The notes: a model not told the origin generated them from the sequence alone. Positions 1 through 13,563 are shown, counted from the first letter of the stretch. The stretch is 40,000 nt of DNA from Neocallimastix lanati (nom. inval.) (GCA_016946835.1 JACVTC010000099.1:400001-440000); one strand, 5' to 3'. Numbers and translations are program-made.

Positions 1-127
1 TGAGTGTGTATATATTTATGTCATTTGAAATTCATTTTATAATCAATGGTTCTATGAGTATTCTAAGTATATTGGGTTTATTCTAATTTTTTACTTTCAA
101 TACATTCTAAATTTTGGGGAAATAAAA

Positions 128-930
128 TAAAACATTAATAATAAATAATAAATAATAAATAATAAATAATTTAATAATAAAAAAATATTTATTAATGAAT
201 AATAAATAATAAATGATGAATAATAAATAATAAATAATAAATAATAAAAAAAGTATTTATTAATAAATAATAAATAATAAATAATAAATAATTAAATAAT
301 AAATAATAAATAATTAAAATAATTAAATAATAAATAATAAATAATGAATAATAAATAATAAAAAAAGTATTTATTAATAAATAATAAATAATAAATAATA
401 AAAAAAGTATTTATTAATAAATAATAAATAATAAATGATGAATAATAAATAATAAATAATAAATAATAAATAATAAATAATAAATAATAAATAATAAATA
501 AATAAATAATAAATAATAAATAATAAAAAAAGTATTTATTAATAAATAATAAATAATAAATAATAAATAATAATAAATAATAAATAATAAAAAAAGTATT
601 TATTAATAAATAATAAATAATAAATGATGAATAATAAATAATAAATAATAAATAATAAATAATAAATAATAAATAATAAATAATTAAATAATAAATAATA
701 AATAATAAAAAAAGTATTTATTAATAAATAATAAATAATAAATAATAAAAAAAGTATTTATTAATAAATAATAAATAATAAATAATAAATAATAATAAAT
801 AATAAATAATAATTAATAAATAATAAATAATTGAATAATAAATAATAAATAATTGAATAATAAATAATTGAATAATAAATTGAGTATTTATTAGTAATAA
901 TAAAAAGAACAATTTATTAATAAATAATCG
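128..930. repeat. TAATAAA heptamer satellite with higher-order unit
   Basis: This is about 800 bp of near-tandem AATAATA/TAATAAA units. Every 40 to 180 bp they are interrupted by a conserved junction (AAAAAAGTATTTATTAATAA), seen near 245, 362, 402, 527, 592, 707 and 749. The junction recurs more regularly than simple slippage of a 7-mer would predict, so the array seems to have grown by duplicating longer blocks. All open frames across it are low-complexity artefacts. Confidence 0.85.
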
Positions 931-1376
931 ATAATAATAAAAAGAATATTAATAATTAAATATTTAATAATTGAATAGACTAATATAGTAAATGAATTTA
1001 ATAATCAATAGATTTATTATATTTATGTATATAAATAATAAAATAATGCAGAAATGAAAAGACACCTTTTAATAAATAATATTTTAACAAAAAAAAAAAA
1101 AACTTTTATTATTATTATTATTATTATTTGTTAACTATTTCATTTTATTTATTATTATTTATTTAATTAGTTATAATTTATTCATTTAGTTATTATTTAT
1201 TTATTTATTTATTATTTATTCATTGATTAATAATGATTATATATATATTCCTTATGTATGGTCTTCTTCCTTTTTAATCATAAATTTTTATATATGGAAA
1301 AAAGAAAATTTAAAAAAATTAAAAAAAAAAAACTTTAAAAAGCAAAAAAAGTAAAAATTTTTTTTTTTCATTTATT

Positions 1377-1478
1377 TAAATTAAATTAAATTAAATTAAA
1401 ATGAAATACATTATTAAATTACATTAATCAATGTATTTAAGACAACGTATACATTTTAATTTAATTTAATTTAATTTA
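1377..1478. repeat. Fold-back: 27-bp perfect inverted repeat with nested 9-bp stem
   Basis: Positions 1377-1403 are the exact reverse complement of 1452-1478. Inside, 1404-1412 (AAATACATT) pairs with 1430-1438 (AATGTATTT), giving a nearly continuous 36-bp stem with one 13-nt bulge on the right arm. The arms are TTAAA/TTTAA pentamer repeats. It could be a cruciform, a small fold-back element or a hairpin transcript. No target duplication was identified. Confidence 0.7.
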
Positions 1479-3777
1479 TTTTATTTTATTTTATTTATTT
1501 AAAATCATTGCATTAACTAAATAATTATCTTTAATTGATTGGTTGTGTAATCCTCATTCAGTTATTATATATATATAATGTATTTATAAATGAATTCCAT
1601 TTTTTTATCATTATTGTAATACTATTAACTTCATATTAGAAATAGTTCATAAGAAGTAAGAAATATCTTTTGTTAAGTTTACAGTAGCGATTATTTGGAA
1701 CTAAACAAGAGAAGTATCTTTTTTTTTTTATATATATATTATACATTCATTATCATAATATTTAATTAAATATATATATCACATAATATAGTATATGTAT
1801 ATATATAAATTATTTATTTAAAAAAAACCTTTTTTTTGAATTAGAAATGCTTCTTATTCAGCTAAACTAATTTTTTTCTCTTTTTTCTCTCTTTTTATAA
1901 TAATTATTAATCTAATAAATAAAATATTTGAATCTTAATTAATAAATAGTTGATAATAAAAATGATTATAAAAAAATAAAAAAATAAAAATTATATAAAC
2001 AATATTATTAATTAAAATTTAGATAAAAGTTTAATTACTAATTAATTCTATGAAAATATCTAAAAAAAAAAAATTTAAATAAAAAATTTTTTTATTTTTA
2101 TATTATTATTATCTTAATAATAATTTTTTATAATTTTTTTATTATTTTCTATTATAATTATATATTTTAATTTTATATTTTATATTTTATAAATTTTAAA
2201 GATTTATTTATTAAAAGTTATTTTAATTACAATGAAAACTTTAATAAATAATATTTTTTTAAATGAGGTTTGAAAATGGACATTAAACTTCAAATCTTTT
2301 TTTATTTCTTATATTTTATTAGCATTTATTATTTATTATTTATTATTAACATTTATTATTTATTATTTTATTATTTATTATTAAATGCTCTTTTTATTAT
2401 TATTTATTATTATCTTATACTAATTATTATATTATCATAATATAATACATATAATACTATGGATTCTAGGTTAAAATATAAAATTAATTCAAATGATTAA
2501 CAATTATTATGTCAAAAATTATTATTATATAATTATCATTATTTATTATTTATTATTTTAAATTTTATTTACTATTTTTTCTTTTTTTCTGATGATTCTG
2601 CTTATTTCCTACTATAAGTAATCTTTTCATACTCTCTATTCCTATCTATATTTATACATTATACATTATTTATTCGATATTTATTATTTATAGAGATTCT
2701 CTTTAAAAAAAAAAATAATAAAATTAAAATATTTAAATATAGAATAAATATAATATTTATGTGAATATACCATATATTTATGTCAATCTAAAGAAAATTA
2801 AATATAAATATAATAATAAATAGAGATATAAATATATGAAAAGGCAGTACTTTTATTTTAATTATATTTTATTTTTATTTTATTTTATTTTATTTTATTT
2901 TTTATATTTATTTTATTTTATTTTTTATATTTATTTTATTTTATTTTTTATTTTTATTTTATTTTATTTTTATTTTTATTTTTTGGTAATTAATTTTTTA
3001 ACTTTTTTTTTAATTTAATATTTATTTATTTAATATATAACCAATTGATTTTACCATATATTATGAATATAAAAGCCAATAATCTAATGGAATCTCATTT
3101 AATGGAATCTCATTCTATTAATTGAAATTTATATAAAAGATTAATAATACATAGTTTTATATAAAATATTCTATTAAATAATATATTAAAGGTCCATTAT
3201 TATATATGAAGGAATAAATAGTTCCATTTATTAAAGTATACTTTATAATCTTTGGAATTTTTGATTAATAAAAAATAACCAAAAAAAAAAAAAAAACCAA
3301 AGTTGATTAGAATTTATATTAGAGTATTAAATAAATAAATAAATTAATAAAAAATAAATAAATAAATATTAATATTAAAAATATTAAAAAATAAATAAAT
3401 AGTTAAATAAATAATATTAAGATATTTAAATTTTTTTGCTTTTTTTTTGTCTATCAAAGGTAAATGATGAAATAATTTTTTTAAAAGGATATATCAATAT
3501 AGGAAAAGGCAGTGAAACCATAAATTAATAAAGAAAAGAATAGTTATTATGTTTTATTTCTATAATATTTACTCTCTTTATTTCAGTTAAAGAAAAAAAA
3601 AAACGAGTAAAGATAACTTGAAATAAAAAAAAAAAATAACTCTTTCTATAAATATTATAAATATGACTAAATATAACTATTCCTATAAATAATTGAGAAA
3701 ACCAACTTATAGAATATATAAAAAATAGAATAAATATAATATATATATAATGTAGAATAAATATAATATATACTATC

Positions 3778-3958
3778 AATAATGAATATAAAATATTGAA
3801 TAAATATAAAATATAGAATGAATATAAAATATAGAATAAATATAAAATATAGAATGAATATAAAATATAGAATGAATATAAAATATTGAATGAATATAAA
3901 ATATAGAATGAATATAAAATATAGAATGAATATAAAATATTGAATGAATATAAACTAT
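3778..3958. repeat. 18-bp minisatellite, about 10 copies
   Basis: About ten tandem copies of a unit close to GAATGAATATAAAATATA. Variants alternate GAATGAATA with GAATAAATA, and ATATAGAA with ATATTGAA. The variants are interleaved, which suggests block duplication. Confidence 0.8.
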
Positions 3959-4152
3959 TTATAATTAATTATTAATTAATTATATATTTTATAGATTCAT
4001 CAATATAATTTTTTTTTAATATTAACACTATTTGAAATATTCCAGAATTGGTAATAAATTTTTTAGTTCTATTATTGATTTGTCTCACATTCCTCATTTT
4101 TCAATTCTTTTATTTATTTATATATTATATCTTCTATCTATTTATTTATATC

Positions 4153-4317
<165 letters not shown>

Positions 4318-5924
4318 TTTATTTATTTATAATTTAAAGTATTGACATTAAAAATTTTATATATAAATTTTCATTTCTTTTAATATATTAATGGAATAGA
4401 CTGCTTTACATTGTTAATATAAGAATTGTCTTTAAACTAAAAACTTTGATTAAAATTTTTGAAAGTTATGGCTGATAATATATTATTTAAATATGATTCC
4501 TATATTGATTTATATTCATTATATAAATAATTTATCTATTTTCTATATATTTATATAGAATTCATAGTCAATTTCAATATATTTATATAGAATTCTTTCA
4601 TTAATTAAAATATTTAGTCATGAATTTAAAAAAAAAAGAACAAAAAAAATTTTATTTTATTTTATTTCAATTGTATTTAATTCTACTTTATATTTATTTT
4701 ATATGATTTATATATAGTTCTATTCTATTATAATATATAATATTATTTTATAATCTGTATATTATTTAATTTATTTTTATATAAAGTAAAAAATGATATC
4801 TAATAATTATAAAAAAATAAACATTTAACTTATTTTGTTTCCATTGTAATATAAGTAACAATAAAAAATAATATATTTAAATATATTAATATTTAATAGA
4901 AATATATTTTTAATTTTATAGAATAAAAAAAAATAAAAATACATAAAAAAATAGATAAAAAAGGAAATAATTAATTTAAATATTTAACAAATAATTAAAA
5001 ATATTATGCTTGTATAAACCAACTAATACATAAATATATAAAATATAAAATATATATATAATATAAATATATAATATATAAAATATATATAAAATATATT
5101 ATAAGTATTAGGAGGATGATTGATAATTAATTTCTTATAATTTTTTTTATTATTAATGATTTATTTATTTTTTATTTTTTTATTCTTTTAAATTATTATT
5201 AATAATAATGATTAATATTTTATAATTTTAATTATAATTATAAAAAATAAATTATAAAATATTTATAATTATTATTATTATTAATTATTTAATATTTTTA
5301 TTTTATTTTATATTAATTAATATTATAAAAATTTTTAGATAAAACGACATGTTTTAAAAATAAGATAGTTGTTTTTTCCACTTTTAACTTTTTTTTTTTT
5401 TTTTAATTCATAATTCAATTGATTTTTATTCTCTCTTTATTTTTTATTTATTTTTTTTTTAATTTAAAATAAAGAAGCTAAAGTAAAAGTGATATAGAAT
5501 TTATTTATATTAGAAAATTAATTCAAAATTATTCAGTATATATTTATTAAATTTCAAATTTATATAGAAAAAAAAAATAAAAGAGAAAAAGTTGAAAAAA
5601 AAAATAAAATAAAAGGTAAATTTTGAAAATTACATTTTTTTTAGTGATTAATAAATTATTTTAATATAAAAAAAAAAAGTTAATTTTTATAAAATAATGA
5701 ATAATAAATTAATATATTTATATATATGATATTGATATAATTTTGTTATATAAATATATATATATATATATTTTTTTTTTTTTCATTTCAAATGTGACAT
5801 TATATTTATAATTTGCGGTTTTTTTTTTATTTTATTTTTTTTTTTATTTTAAATTTTATTATTTTATTTAATTACTAATATTATTTTTATTTATTTATTT
5901 ATTTTAAAATTTTAAATTTAGAAA

Positions 5925-8764
5925 ATGCTTTTTTTTAGAAAACCTGATATCGATCAAGAACTTTTAAAATCTCAGTCTGTTTATATTAAAAATGATAAAA
6001 AGGGAGAATCAGATATTTTTCGTAGTCGTGGTAACAACGGTCAATTAAAAGATCATATTAGTTATTTCTATGAAGACCTTGAAACAGGAGAAAAAAAGGA
6101 AAAAAAGTTATATACATCGGTGGATTGTTTTTATAATAATTTAGCAATTAATGGTAGAGACAGTCCTTTCTTAGGAAGAAGAGTAAATAATACATATGAA
6201 TGGATGACTTTTGGTAAGTAAATATTATGAAATAAAAAATAAAAAATATAAAAAAAGAAATTTATTTTTAATAAAGACATATAAAATAAAGTAAATAAAA
6301 TAAAAAAAAAAAAATTAAAAAAAAAATAAAAATAAACAATAAAAAATAGAAAATAGAAAATAAATAAAAAAAAAATAATACCATAAGACAGTATAAATCT
6401 TCATATCAAACCAGAATAAAGAATAAAATATAAATTAATAAAATAAAGTAAAAAATGATAATACAATATTTTGAAATAGAAAAGTATTAATATTTCTATT
6501 TATTAACATAGAAAATAAAAAAAAATAAATAAAAAAAAAAAAAAAAAAAATAAGAATAGAAAATAACTATATTAAATAATTAATAATATTTATTTCTAAA
6601 TTTTTTGAATATATATAATATATATATAATATATGTATTATTTTTTTTATTTTTATTTATATGTATATATATATATAATTTTTTTTATTATTATAATAGG
6701 CGAAGCGGAGGAAGCTTTCAAAAATCTTGGTTCAGCTATGATAAATTTATATGGTTATAAACCAAAATGTGAGTTTGAACAAACCCTAGGTATTTATATG
6801 GTAAACTGTCCAGAATGGAATATTGCTGATTTTGGTAAGAATTAAACAATAATAATGATAATAATAATAATAAATAGTTTATATAATTAAATAGTGGATT
6901 ATCTTTTTATTATAGTTTATACTTTATTTTTTTTTTTTATATAATGTTAATGTAAAGATAATAAATTAATATAGAATCACTAATTTATTCTTTTTTTTTC
7001 TTTCTTTTATATATATATTAATATAAAAATCATGAATTAACTTATTACTATTTTTTTTTCTTTATATTTTCAATTTTCTATTTTTTATTTTTTTTTTTCT
7101 ATTTATTTTATTTTATTTTTTTTTTTTTAAATATAGCTTGTCTTTTATATACTATTATTTCAACTCCACTTTACAATAGTTTTGATAATGCTTCACTTCA
7201 ATATATCATTGATAATACTAATGTTAAATTAGTTATTACTCATATGGAACATCTTAATAATCTTTTTGAAATTAGTAGTAAGAGTAAGACCTTAAAACAT
7301 ATCATTGTTTGTAATTATGGATTAACTACTATTCCAATAGATAAATTAGAAAAAGCGAAAGAATGTGGTCTTACTCTTCGTACTTTAAATGAAGTTTTAG
7401 AATATGGTAAACAACATCCAGTTGAGCCCGTTCCATTAACCCCGGAAGATGTATTTACTATTTGCTATACTTCTGGTACCACTGGTACTCCAAAAGGTGT
7501 TATTTTAAAGAATAAAGGTATTTGTGCTTCATTAAATGGTTATTTCGAAAATGCAGGTTACAATGTTCACAAGGGACATGTTCATTACTCTTATTTACCA
7601 TTGGCACATGTTTTAGAAAGAGTTATTTGTCATGCTTTCCAAAGTTATGGAAGTCGTATTGGTTACTTCTCTGGAAGTGCTCGAAACCTTATGTCCGATA
7701 TTGCTATTCTAAAGCCCGATGATTTTCCATGTGTTCCAAGAGTTCTTTGTAGAATTTATGATACAGTGACAAATACGGTAAATAATTCTGGTTTCATCAA
7801 AAAATTTATTTTCAACTTTGCTCTTGAAAGAAAACGTAAATATCTTCGAAGAGGTATTGTCACCAGAGATAGTATTTGGGACAAACTTGTTTTTGGAAAA
7901 ATTCAAGATGTAGTGGGTGGTAACCTCAAATTTATTATCTGTGGTTCTGCTCCCATTGATTATAATATTATTGAATTCATGCGAATTGTTCTCGGTTGTC
8001 AGGTGTATGAAGGGTATGGTCAAACGGAAACTTGTACCGTTTCAAATATTCAGATCTATGGGGACTATCAATATCCTTATGGTAGTAACATTGGTCCTCC
8101 AGTATGTAGTTGTGAAATGAAATTAATTGATGTTCCGGAAATGGATTACTTTACTAATGATGAACCCAATCCAAGAGGTGAAATTTGTAGTAGAGGTTAT
8201 AATAGTTTTATTGGATACCATAATAACCCAGAGGCTACGAAGGAAGCATTGGATGAAGAGGGTTGGGTCCATAGTGGAGATATTGGTGAATTATTACCGA
8301 ATGGTACGCTTAAAATTATTGATCGAAGAAAGAATATCTTTAAATTGGCTCAGGGAGAATATATTGCTCCAGAAAAAATTGAAGCCGTAATTAATAATAG
8401 TCGTTTCATTTCTCAATCCTATATTGATGGTAATCCACTCTCTTCTAAATTAGTTGGTATTATTGTTCCTGATGTTGAAAATGTTGTTTCAGAAATTAAG
8501 GGAGAAAATGATACCACAGAATGGACCATAGAAAAGGTATGTCAATCTGAATCCGCTCGTTTATTAATCTTACAGGATATTGAAAATATTTCTAGAAATT
8601 TCGGTCTCAACGGTTATGAAATTCCAAAAGAAATTGAATTAATTTCAGAACCATTCTCTATTGAAAATGAATTATTAACACCAACCTTTAAAAATAAACG
8701 TATTCAAATTAAACGTTACTACAGCGATGTCATTAATAAACTCTATGAAAAAGTAAATCAATAA
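5925..8764 (+). CDS. Long-chain fatty-acid-CoA ligase (ACSL/Faa type), three exons
   Basis: The gene activates long-chain fatty acids to acyl-CoA with ATP, by way of an acyl-adenylate, for lipid synthesis and remodelling. I read exons 5925-6213, 6700-6834 and 7137-8764, giving 683 aa, a normal length for the family. Both introns (486 and 302 bp) are phase 1, begin GTAAGT or GTAAGA and end TAG. The reading frame and family homology run smoothly across both joins. The start is the first ATG after an in-frame TAG at 5919. Motifs seen in the protein: the AMP-binding P-loop YTSGTTGTPKG at about 252-262, YGQTE at about 435-439, HSGD at about 520-523, and the DRRK...KLAQGEY fatty-acyl-CoA-synthetase signature at about 537-550. 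No signal peptide or peroxisomal C-terminal tripeptide is seen. By family, membrane association at ER or lipid bodies is likely. The exact isoform and chain-length preference cannot be read from the sequence. Confidence 0.93.
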
Positions 8765-8768
8765 TAAG

Positions 8769-8801
<33 letters not shown>

Positions 8802-9264
8802 ATTTATAAAAGAAAAAAAAAAAAAAAATTAGAATATATATAAATATAAATAAATAAATATATATATATAAATATATTTTTTTTCTTTAATTTTATTATC
8901 AAATAACAATGAAATTTATTTTTTTTTTTTTTCTATTTTTTATTATTATTATTTTTTTTTTTTTTTTTTTTTTTGTTTATTTTTAAATATATAATATATA
9001 TTATTAAAAGCATATTTTTTTATATTCCTTGAAAATTATTATAAAAAAAAAATTATTTCATAAATTAAGTACAATTTTACATTAAAGATTTTTTTTTTTT
9101 TTTTGTATATATAAATAAGTTTTTTTAATATTTTTATTTTTATTGTTATTTTTTTTTTTTATTATTTTTTTTTTAATTTTTACCTTATTATTTACTTCAT
9201 TAGTAATTTAGATTTACGTAAAATCATTAATACTTTATATGTATAAAAATAAAAACAAAACACG

Positions 9265-9313
<49 letters not shown>

Positions 9314-10092
9314 ATTAAATAAAATGATCTATTTTAAAAATAATAAATAAAAGCACAAATATAAAATATATAAAAATAAAAATAAAAATAAAAATGCTTG
9401 TATATAATTATATCTTTATATAAGATATAATTATAATTAATACTTTATTTAATTTTCATAATAATAAATAAAATAAATTATTTAAAAATTTAAATTCATT
9501 TATAAAAATTTTTCAAAATATATATATATATTTTATATAATGAATTTAATGTTAAAAAGTATAGATCATTAAATAATATTCATTTAATGACTTTAACTAC
9601 TTTAAACAAATATAATATTGAATTTTTTTTTTTTTTTTAGTTATTTCTATAAAAATTATATATAATATTGAATTTTTTTTTTTTTTTTTTTTTAGTTATT
9701 ACTATTTAAAGTATTTATGTCCTCCAAACCTATTTAAATTAAAATATTTTTAAAAAAAAAAAAAAAAGATTTTTTTAATTAAATTAATTAAAAAATAAAA
9801 AAAAAAAATAAAAAAAAAAAAAAATTTAAATTCCATTTAATTGAATTTAAATTTAAATTTATATATTTATATATTTAAAATATTAAAAATCTTTTTAATA
9901 ATACAATGTTCATTCAAAGATTGCTTTTTTTTTTTTTTTTTTTATTTTTTATTTTGTTTTTTTTTTTTAAAGGTTTAAATAATTGGACTTAAAAAAAAAA
10001 ATAAAAAACAATTAAATAAATAAATAAATAAATAAATAAAAGATTAAATATATATATATATATATATTTTTTTTTTTCATTCAATTGTAATA
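8765..10092. other. A/T-rich intergenic region downstream of the synthetase
   Basis: No coding potential. The synthetase stop is followed within a few bases by long poly(A), then alternating poly(T) and poly(A) blocks, including an A run of about 45 near 9265-9310. Two short near-identical pieces at about 9610-9650 and 9660-9700 (TATAATATTGAA, then poly(T), then AGTTATT) form a local duplication. Confidence 0.65.
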
Positions 10093-10109
10093 GTGAAGTA
10101 TATATAACA

Positions 10110-11139
10110 TTAATGTTTTACGATACATGATATGCTTTTTTTTACATCATCATAATACAAGATATAGATAGAACGATACTGAGGAACCTTCCCCTTCCAT
10201 TTAACCAATTCACATTGAAGGTAACCGGTGGAGGATGTATAAAGGGAAGGTGGATGGACTATGATACTTGCTCTAGTTGATTTTGATATAAATATATATA
10301 TACAAATTCTCTTGAAAAAAAAAAAAATTCCATCTATATATGAATTTTTAATTATAGCTAAATAGATAAAATAGTTTCAACGCCAACTGATATTAGAAAA
10401 ATTGAGGATATTATATCGAAATTCCTTCATTGACCTACTATCTACAATATTAATTATATTGCTATTAAAAGTTTTTTTTTTTTTGTTATGCCTTTTAGAT
10501 CCTTAAAATAATTAGATTTTTTTTTTTTTTTTTTTTTTGAAATACTCTTTAATGATGACTTTATTTTTCTTAATAAGTAAAAAAATCAATGTTAGATAAG
10601 GGGGTAGAATATGTGTCAGTATTTATTTATTTATTTATTTATTTATTTTTTTTTTTTTTTTTTTTGAGTATTGGCGTAACAGAATCAGTTAAATTCTTAC
10701 TTGGAAATACAGTCCATGATTGAAATGGACTATAATAGGGAAATAAATTGTATTCATGGACTATTTCGTTGAACGTCCCACATAAATTTTAAATAGAAAT
10801 CGCTTCCATAAATTCATAGCCGAATTAAGAAATGTGGGTTTGGTTTTCACCGTTTATATATATCCAAGAGGATAATCATGTTTTAACCATGACTTTATCT
10901 TTGAAGAGTAGATTAAGCATTCTTGGAAACAATAATATAGATATCAGATGGACCATAAGAAATAAGAAATATTGGATGTTGAATGTATTCATTCGTGATT
11001 TATAATATTTAATAAATTTGACTCTCTTGTCATATTTATAAATACTGTTTAGCATATCCTGTATAAATTTTATCATAATTGATCCATTTTGGAACGAACG
11101 AATATTTTTTTTGGCAATATTTTAACTTTGTTTTCAATT

Positions 11140-11184
<45 letters not shown>

Positions 11185-11205
11185 ATCTTCGTCAAATTCA
11201 GCTTG

Positions 11206-11243
<38 letters not shown>

Positions 11244-11690
11244 AACAATAAGAGGATTAATTTGAATGGTAAAACTATTACTAGGATAGGAATGAACAGA
11301 GAGCAACAATTAATAATAAGTAACAAGCATCGTCATTGGTCTTATAACCGTAAAAAAAATTTTATTGATTAGTAAATATTTTAAGAACTAAAAAATGACA
11401 TCTAATGGTCTTTCAATATTTGGTACAAAGACACTACGAAGACAAAAAAAAAAAACTTTGTCTTTTAGCTAAACACAAACTTCCAAATATACCTATCTTT
11501 CCTGAGAGCATCTGTTTAATTAAAATTTTTTATTGGAGTCCTCTGCACTGTCTGTTATACTATAAATTCCAAGAATTTTTCTTGAATAAAATCAAATGCC
11601 TTTATGGTAACAGTAAGTCTTGGTAATATAAGTTTTTTTTTTTTTTTTTTTTTTCTTGATGATTATTGAAAAATTTTTAAGGTTCAACAT
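10110..11690 (-). pseudogene. Unidentified, decayed minus-strand coding relic
   Basis: Composition is less A/T-biased than the surroundings, and short minus-strand frames have ordinary amino-acid content. One 66-codon frame lies at 10876-11076. Others lie around 10690-10790 (reads ...EIVHEYNLFPYY...), around 10115-10290 (reads ...YLQCELVKWKGKVPQYRS...) and around 11470-11680. They are separated by stops and by expanded poly(A)/poly(T) runs. Copy B keeps only 18930-19540 and about 19570-19690, and adds a further stop (CAG to TAG) in the 10115-10290 equivalent. I do not recognise the family. Structured non-coding RNA is the alternative: ACCTTCCC near 10187 can pair with GGGAAGGT near 10244. Confidence 0.35.
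11142..11241. repeat. T36 / 28-nt spacer / A36 inverted homopolymers
   Basis: A run of 36 T (11142-11177) and a run of 36 A (11206-11241) flank a 28-nt mixed spacer. Any transcript could fold into a 36-bp A:U hairpin. The block lies in a segment missing from copy B. The equal lengths may be coincidence or an assembly effect. Confidence 0.8.
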
Positions 11691-12132
11691 TTTGATGTAA
11701 AGTGAAGTTAACATTATTATGAATAGTTAAAAAAAATTACATGAATCAGTTATGAAAGGACACATATTTATTGGCAAGATTAGAATATTTCTTATAAATC
11801 TATTCAATATATTCTTTTGAATTGACAAGTTCTCCATAAAATTCCCTGAATCAACTTTTACTACTTTAAATTTAAAAAATAATAAAAAAAAAAAAAAAAA
11901 AAAATTAACATTATAATTATATAAACATTAATTAATTATATAAATTATTAAATAATAATTAATTATTTTATTTAAAATAAAATATTAATATATTATATTA
12001 AATACATATATGATTTACCTATGTATATTATTATATATATTTATCTATCATATAATATATTATTAAATAATCATGAATTTTTATATATTTGTGTAAAATA
12101 TATATTAATATATTCCATGTGACAGTAATACT

Positions 12133-12836
12133 GATATGCAGGACTTCTATGTGCTACTAATTTTTAATAGTATCTATTATATTTAAATTAACCTTTATTA
12201 ATATATTTTAATTTATAAAACCCAATTAATCAGGCTCTTCTCCAAAAATTACAATAAAGAAGAGTTGTTATTAGGAATCTTTATAATAATTTACAAAATA
12301 TTAATAATAATAAATATACATTTAAAATATATCGGTGTATAGTATAATATATAATAAATATATATTAAAATAATAAATATAATAAATATAACTATATAAT
12401 TCTTAAAATGAAAATAAGAATAATAAAGTTAAATATATAAGAATATAATTATAAAATAAATATGAATATAATAAATAATATCAACTATATATATTTAATT
12501 ATAATTAAAATAACTAAAACTATTTCATTATATTATATATTATAATATATAGAAGTATTATGTGTTTTTAATATAAACTTTAAAAATAAATATGAATAGT
12601 TAAGTTATATATATAATAATATTCTTATTATATATATTTAGAAGAAATTAACTATTTAATTTAATATATTTAATATATTTCATATTACAATAAATAATAT
12701 ATATATATGAATATTGAATAATATATGAATAAGAAATTATTTCAAATATTATTATTGACAAAAGAGATATAAATTTAATATTTAATAATTATTATTAAAT
12801 ATACAAATATGTTGCTACACATATTTGTTTTATATC
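12133..12836 (+). mobile_element. MITE-like element, copy 1 (704 bp), with empty site in copy B
   Basis: The element starts GATATGCAGGACTTCTATGT and ends ...TTGTTTTATATC. It is flanked by the direct repeat AATACT (12127-12132 and 12837-12842). Copy B has the same flanks joined over a single AATACT (20150-20155), so this is an insertion in A or a precise excision from B. Termini GATAT/ATATC are complementary, and TATGTG recurs inverted just inside. The right end carries two perfect hairpins: ATATTTAATAAT with ATTATTAAATAT, and CAAATATG with CATATTTG. The interior has no coding potential, so it would be non-autonomous. Related copies lie at 29787-30350 and 30357-30708. Confidence 0.7.
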
Positions 12837-13140
12837 AATACTATATAATTTTAATTATTAATTTTTTTTTTTTTTTGATTATATTTAATTAAATATATAT
12901 AGAATTATATTTAAATTTCTCTTTACAGTTATCAAGAATATTCTGTTTTATTATATTTTGATATCTTTACATTAAAGTACTTGAAGACAATGAAAATAAG
13001 TTCCTATATTAATTATTTTTGAAATGTAACTACTAGGAATACTATTAAAAATAGTAATACTATTTAAAATCCATTTATTCTTACCTTCCTTTATATATAT
13101 ATATATTTTTTTCTAAATTAATTACAATAATAAAAAGAAT

Positions 13141-13172
<32 letters not shown>

Positions 13173-13326
13173 CACTAATTAATATTGGACTACTCGTTTA
13201 TTGAAAAGGACATCATTTACGATATCCACTTGTTTATTATTTAATTATTTAATTATTTAATTATTTAATTATTTATTAATTATTAATTATTAATTATTAT
13301 TTATTATATATTATTTATTATTAAGG

Positions 13327-13516
13327 TGTATTTTACATTTTTTTTAAGTTTAATAAAAAAAATTTTATTATTGATTTCACCTATTAATAAAAATAAATTA
13401 CTGGCTATTGTGTAATTAAACTTTTTGATTTTTTTTTTTTTTTTTTTATTAAATTTTATTAATGAGCTTCACAAATTAAAAATGAATCTAATTATTATAA
13501 ATTGGATTCATTTTTT

Positions 13517-13563
<47 letters not shown>

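Noticed and set aside
11405-11626. Plus-strand 73-codon frame
   Set aside because: Half is retained in copy B, but the composition and the neighbouring minus-strand pieces fit a relic on the other strand better. No recognisable motif.
12133-12836. Helitron, because of the 3' hairpin
   Set aside because: The end is not CTRR, and there is a hexamer direct repeat, which Helitrons do not make.
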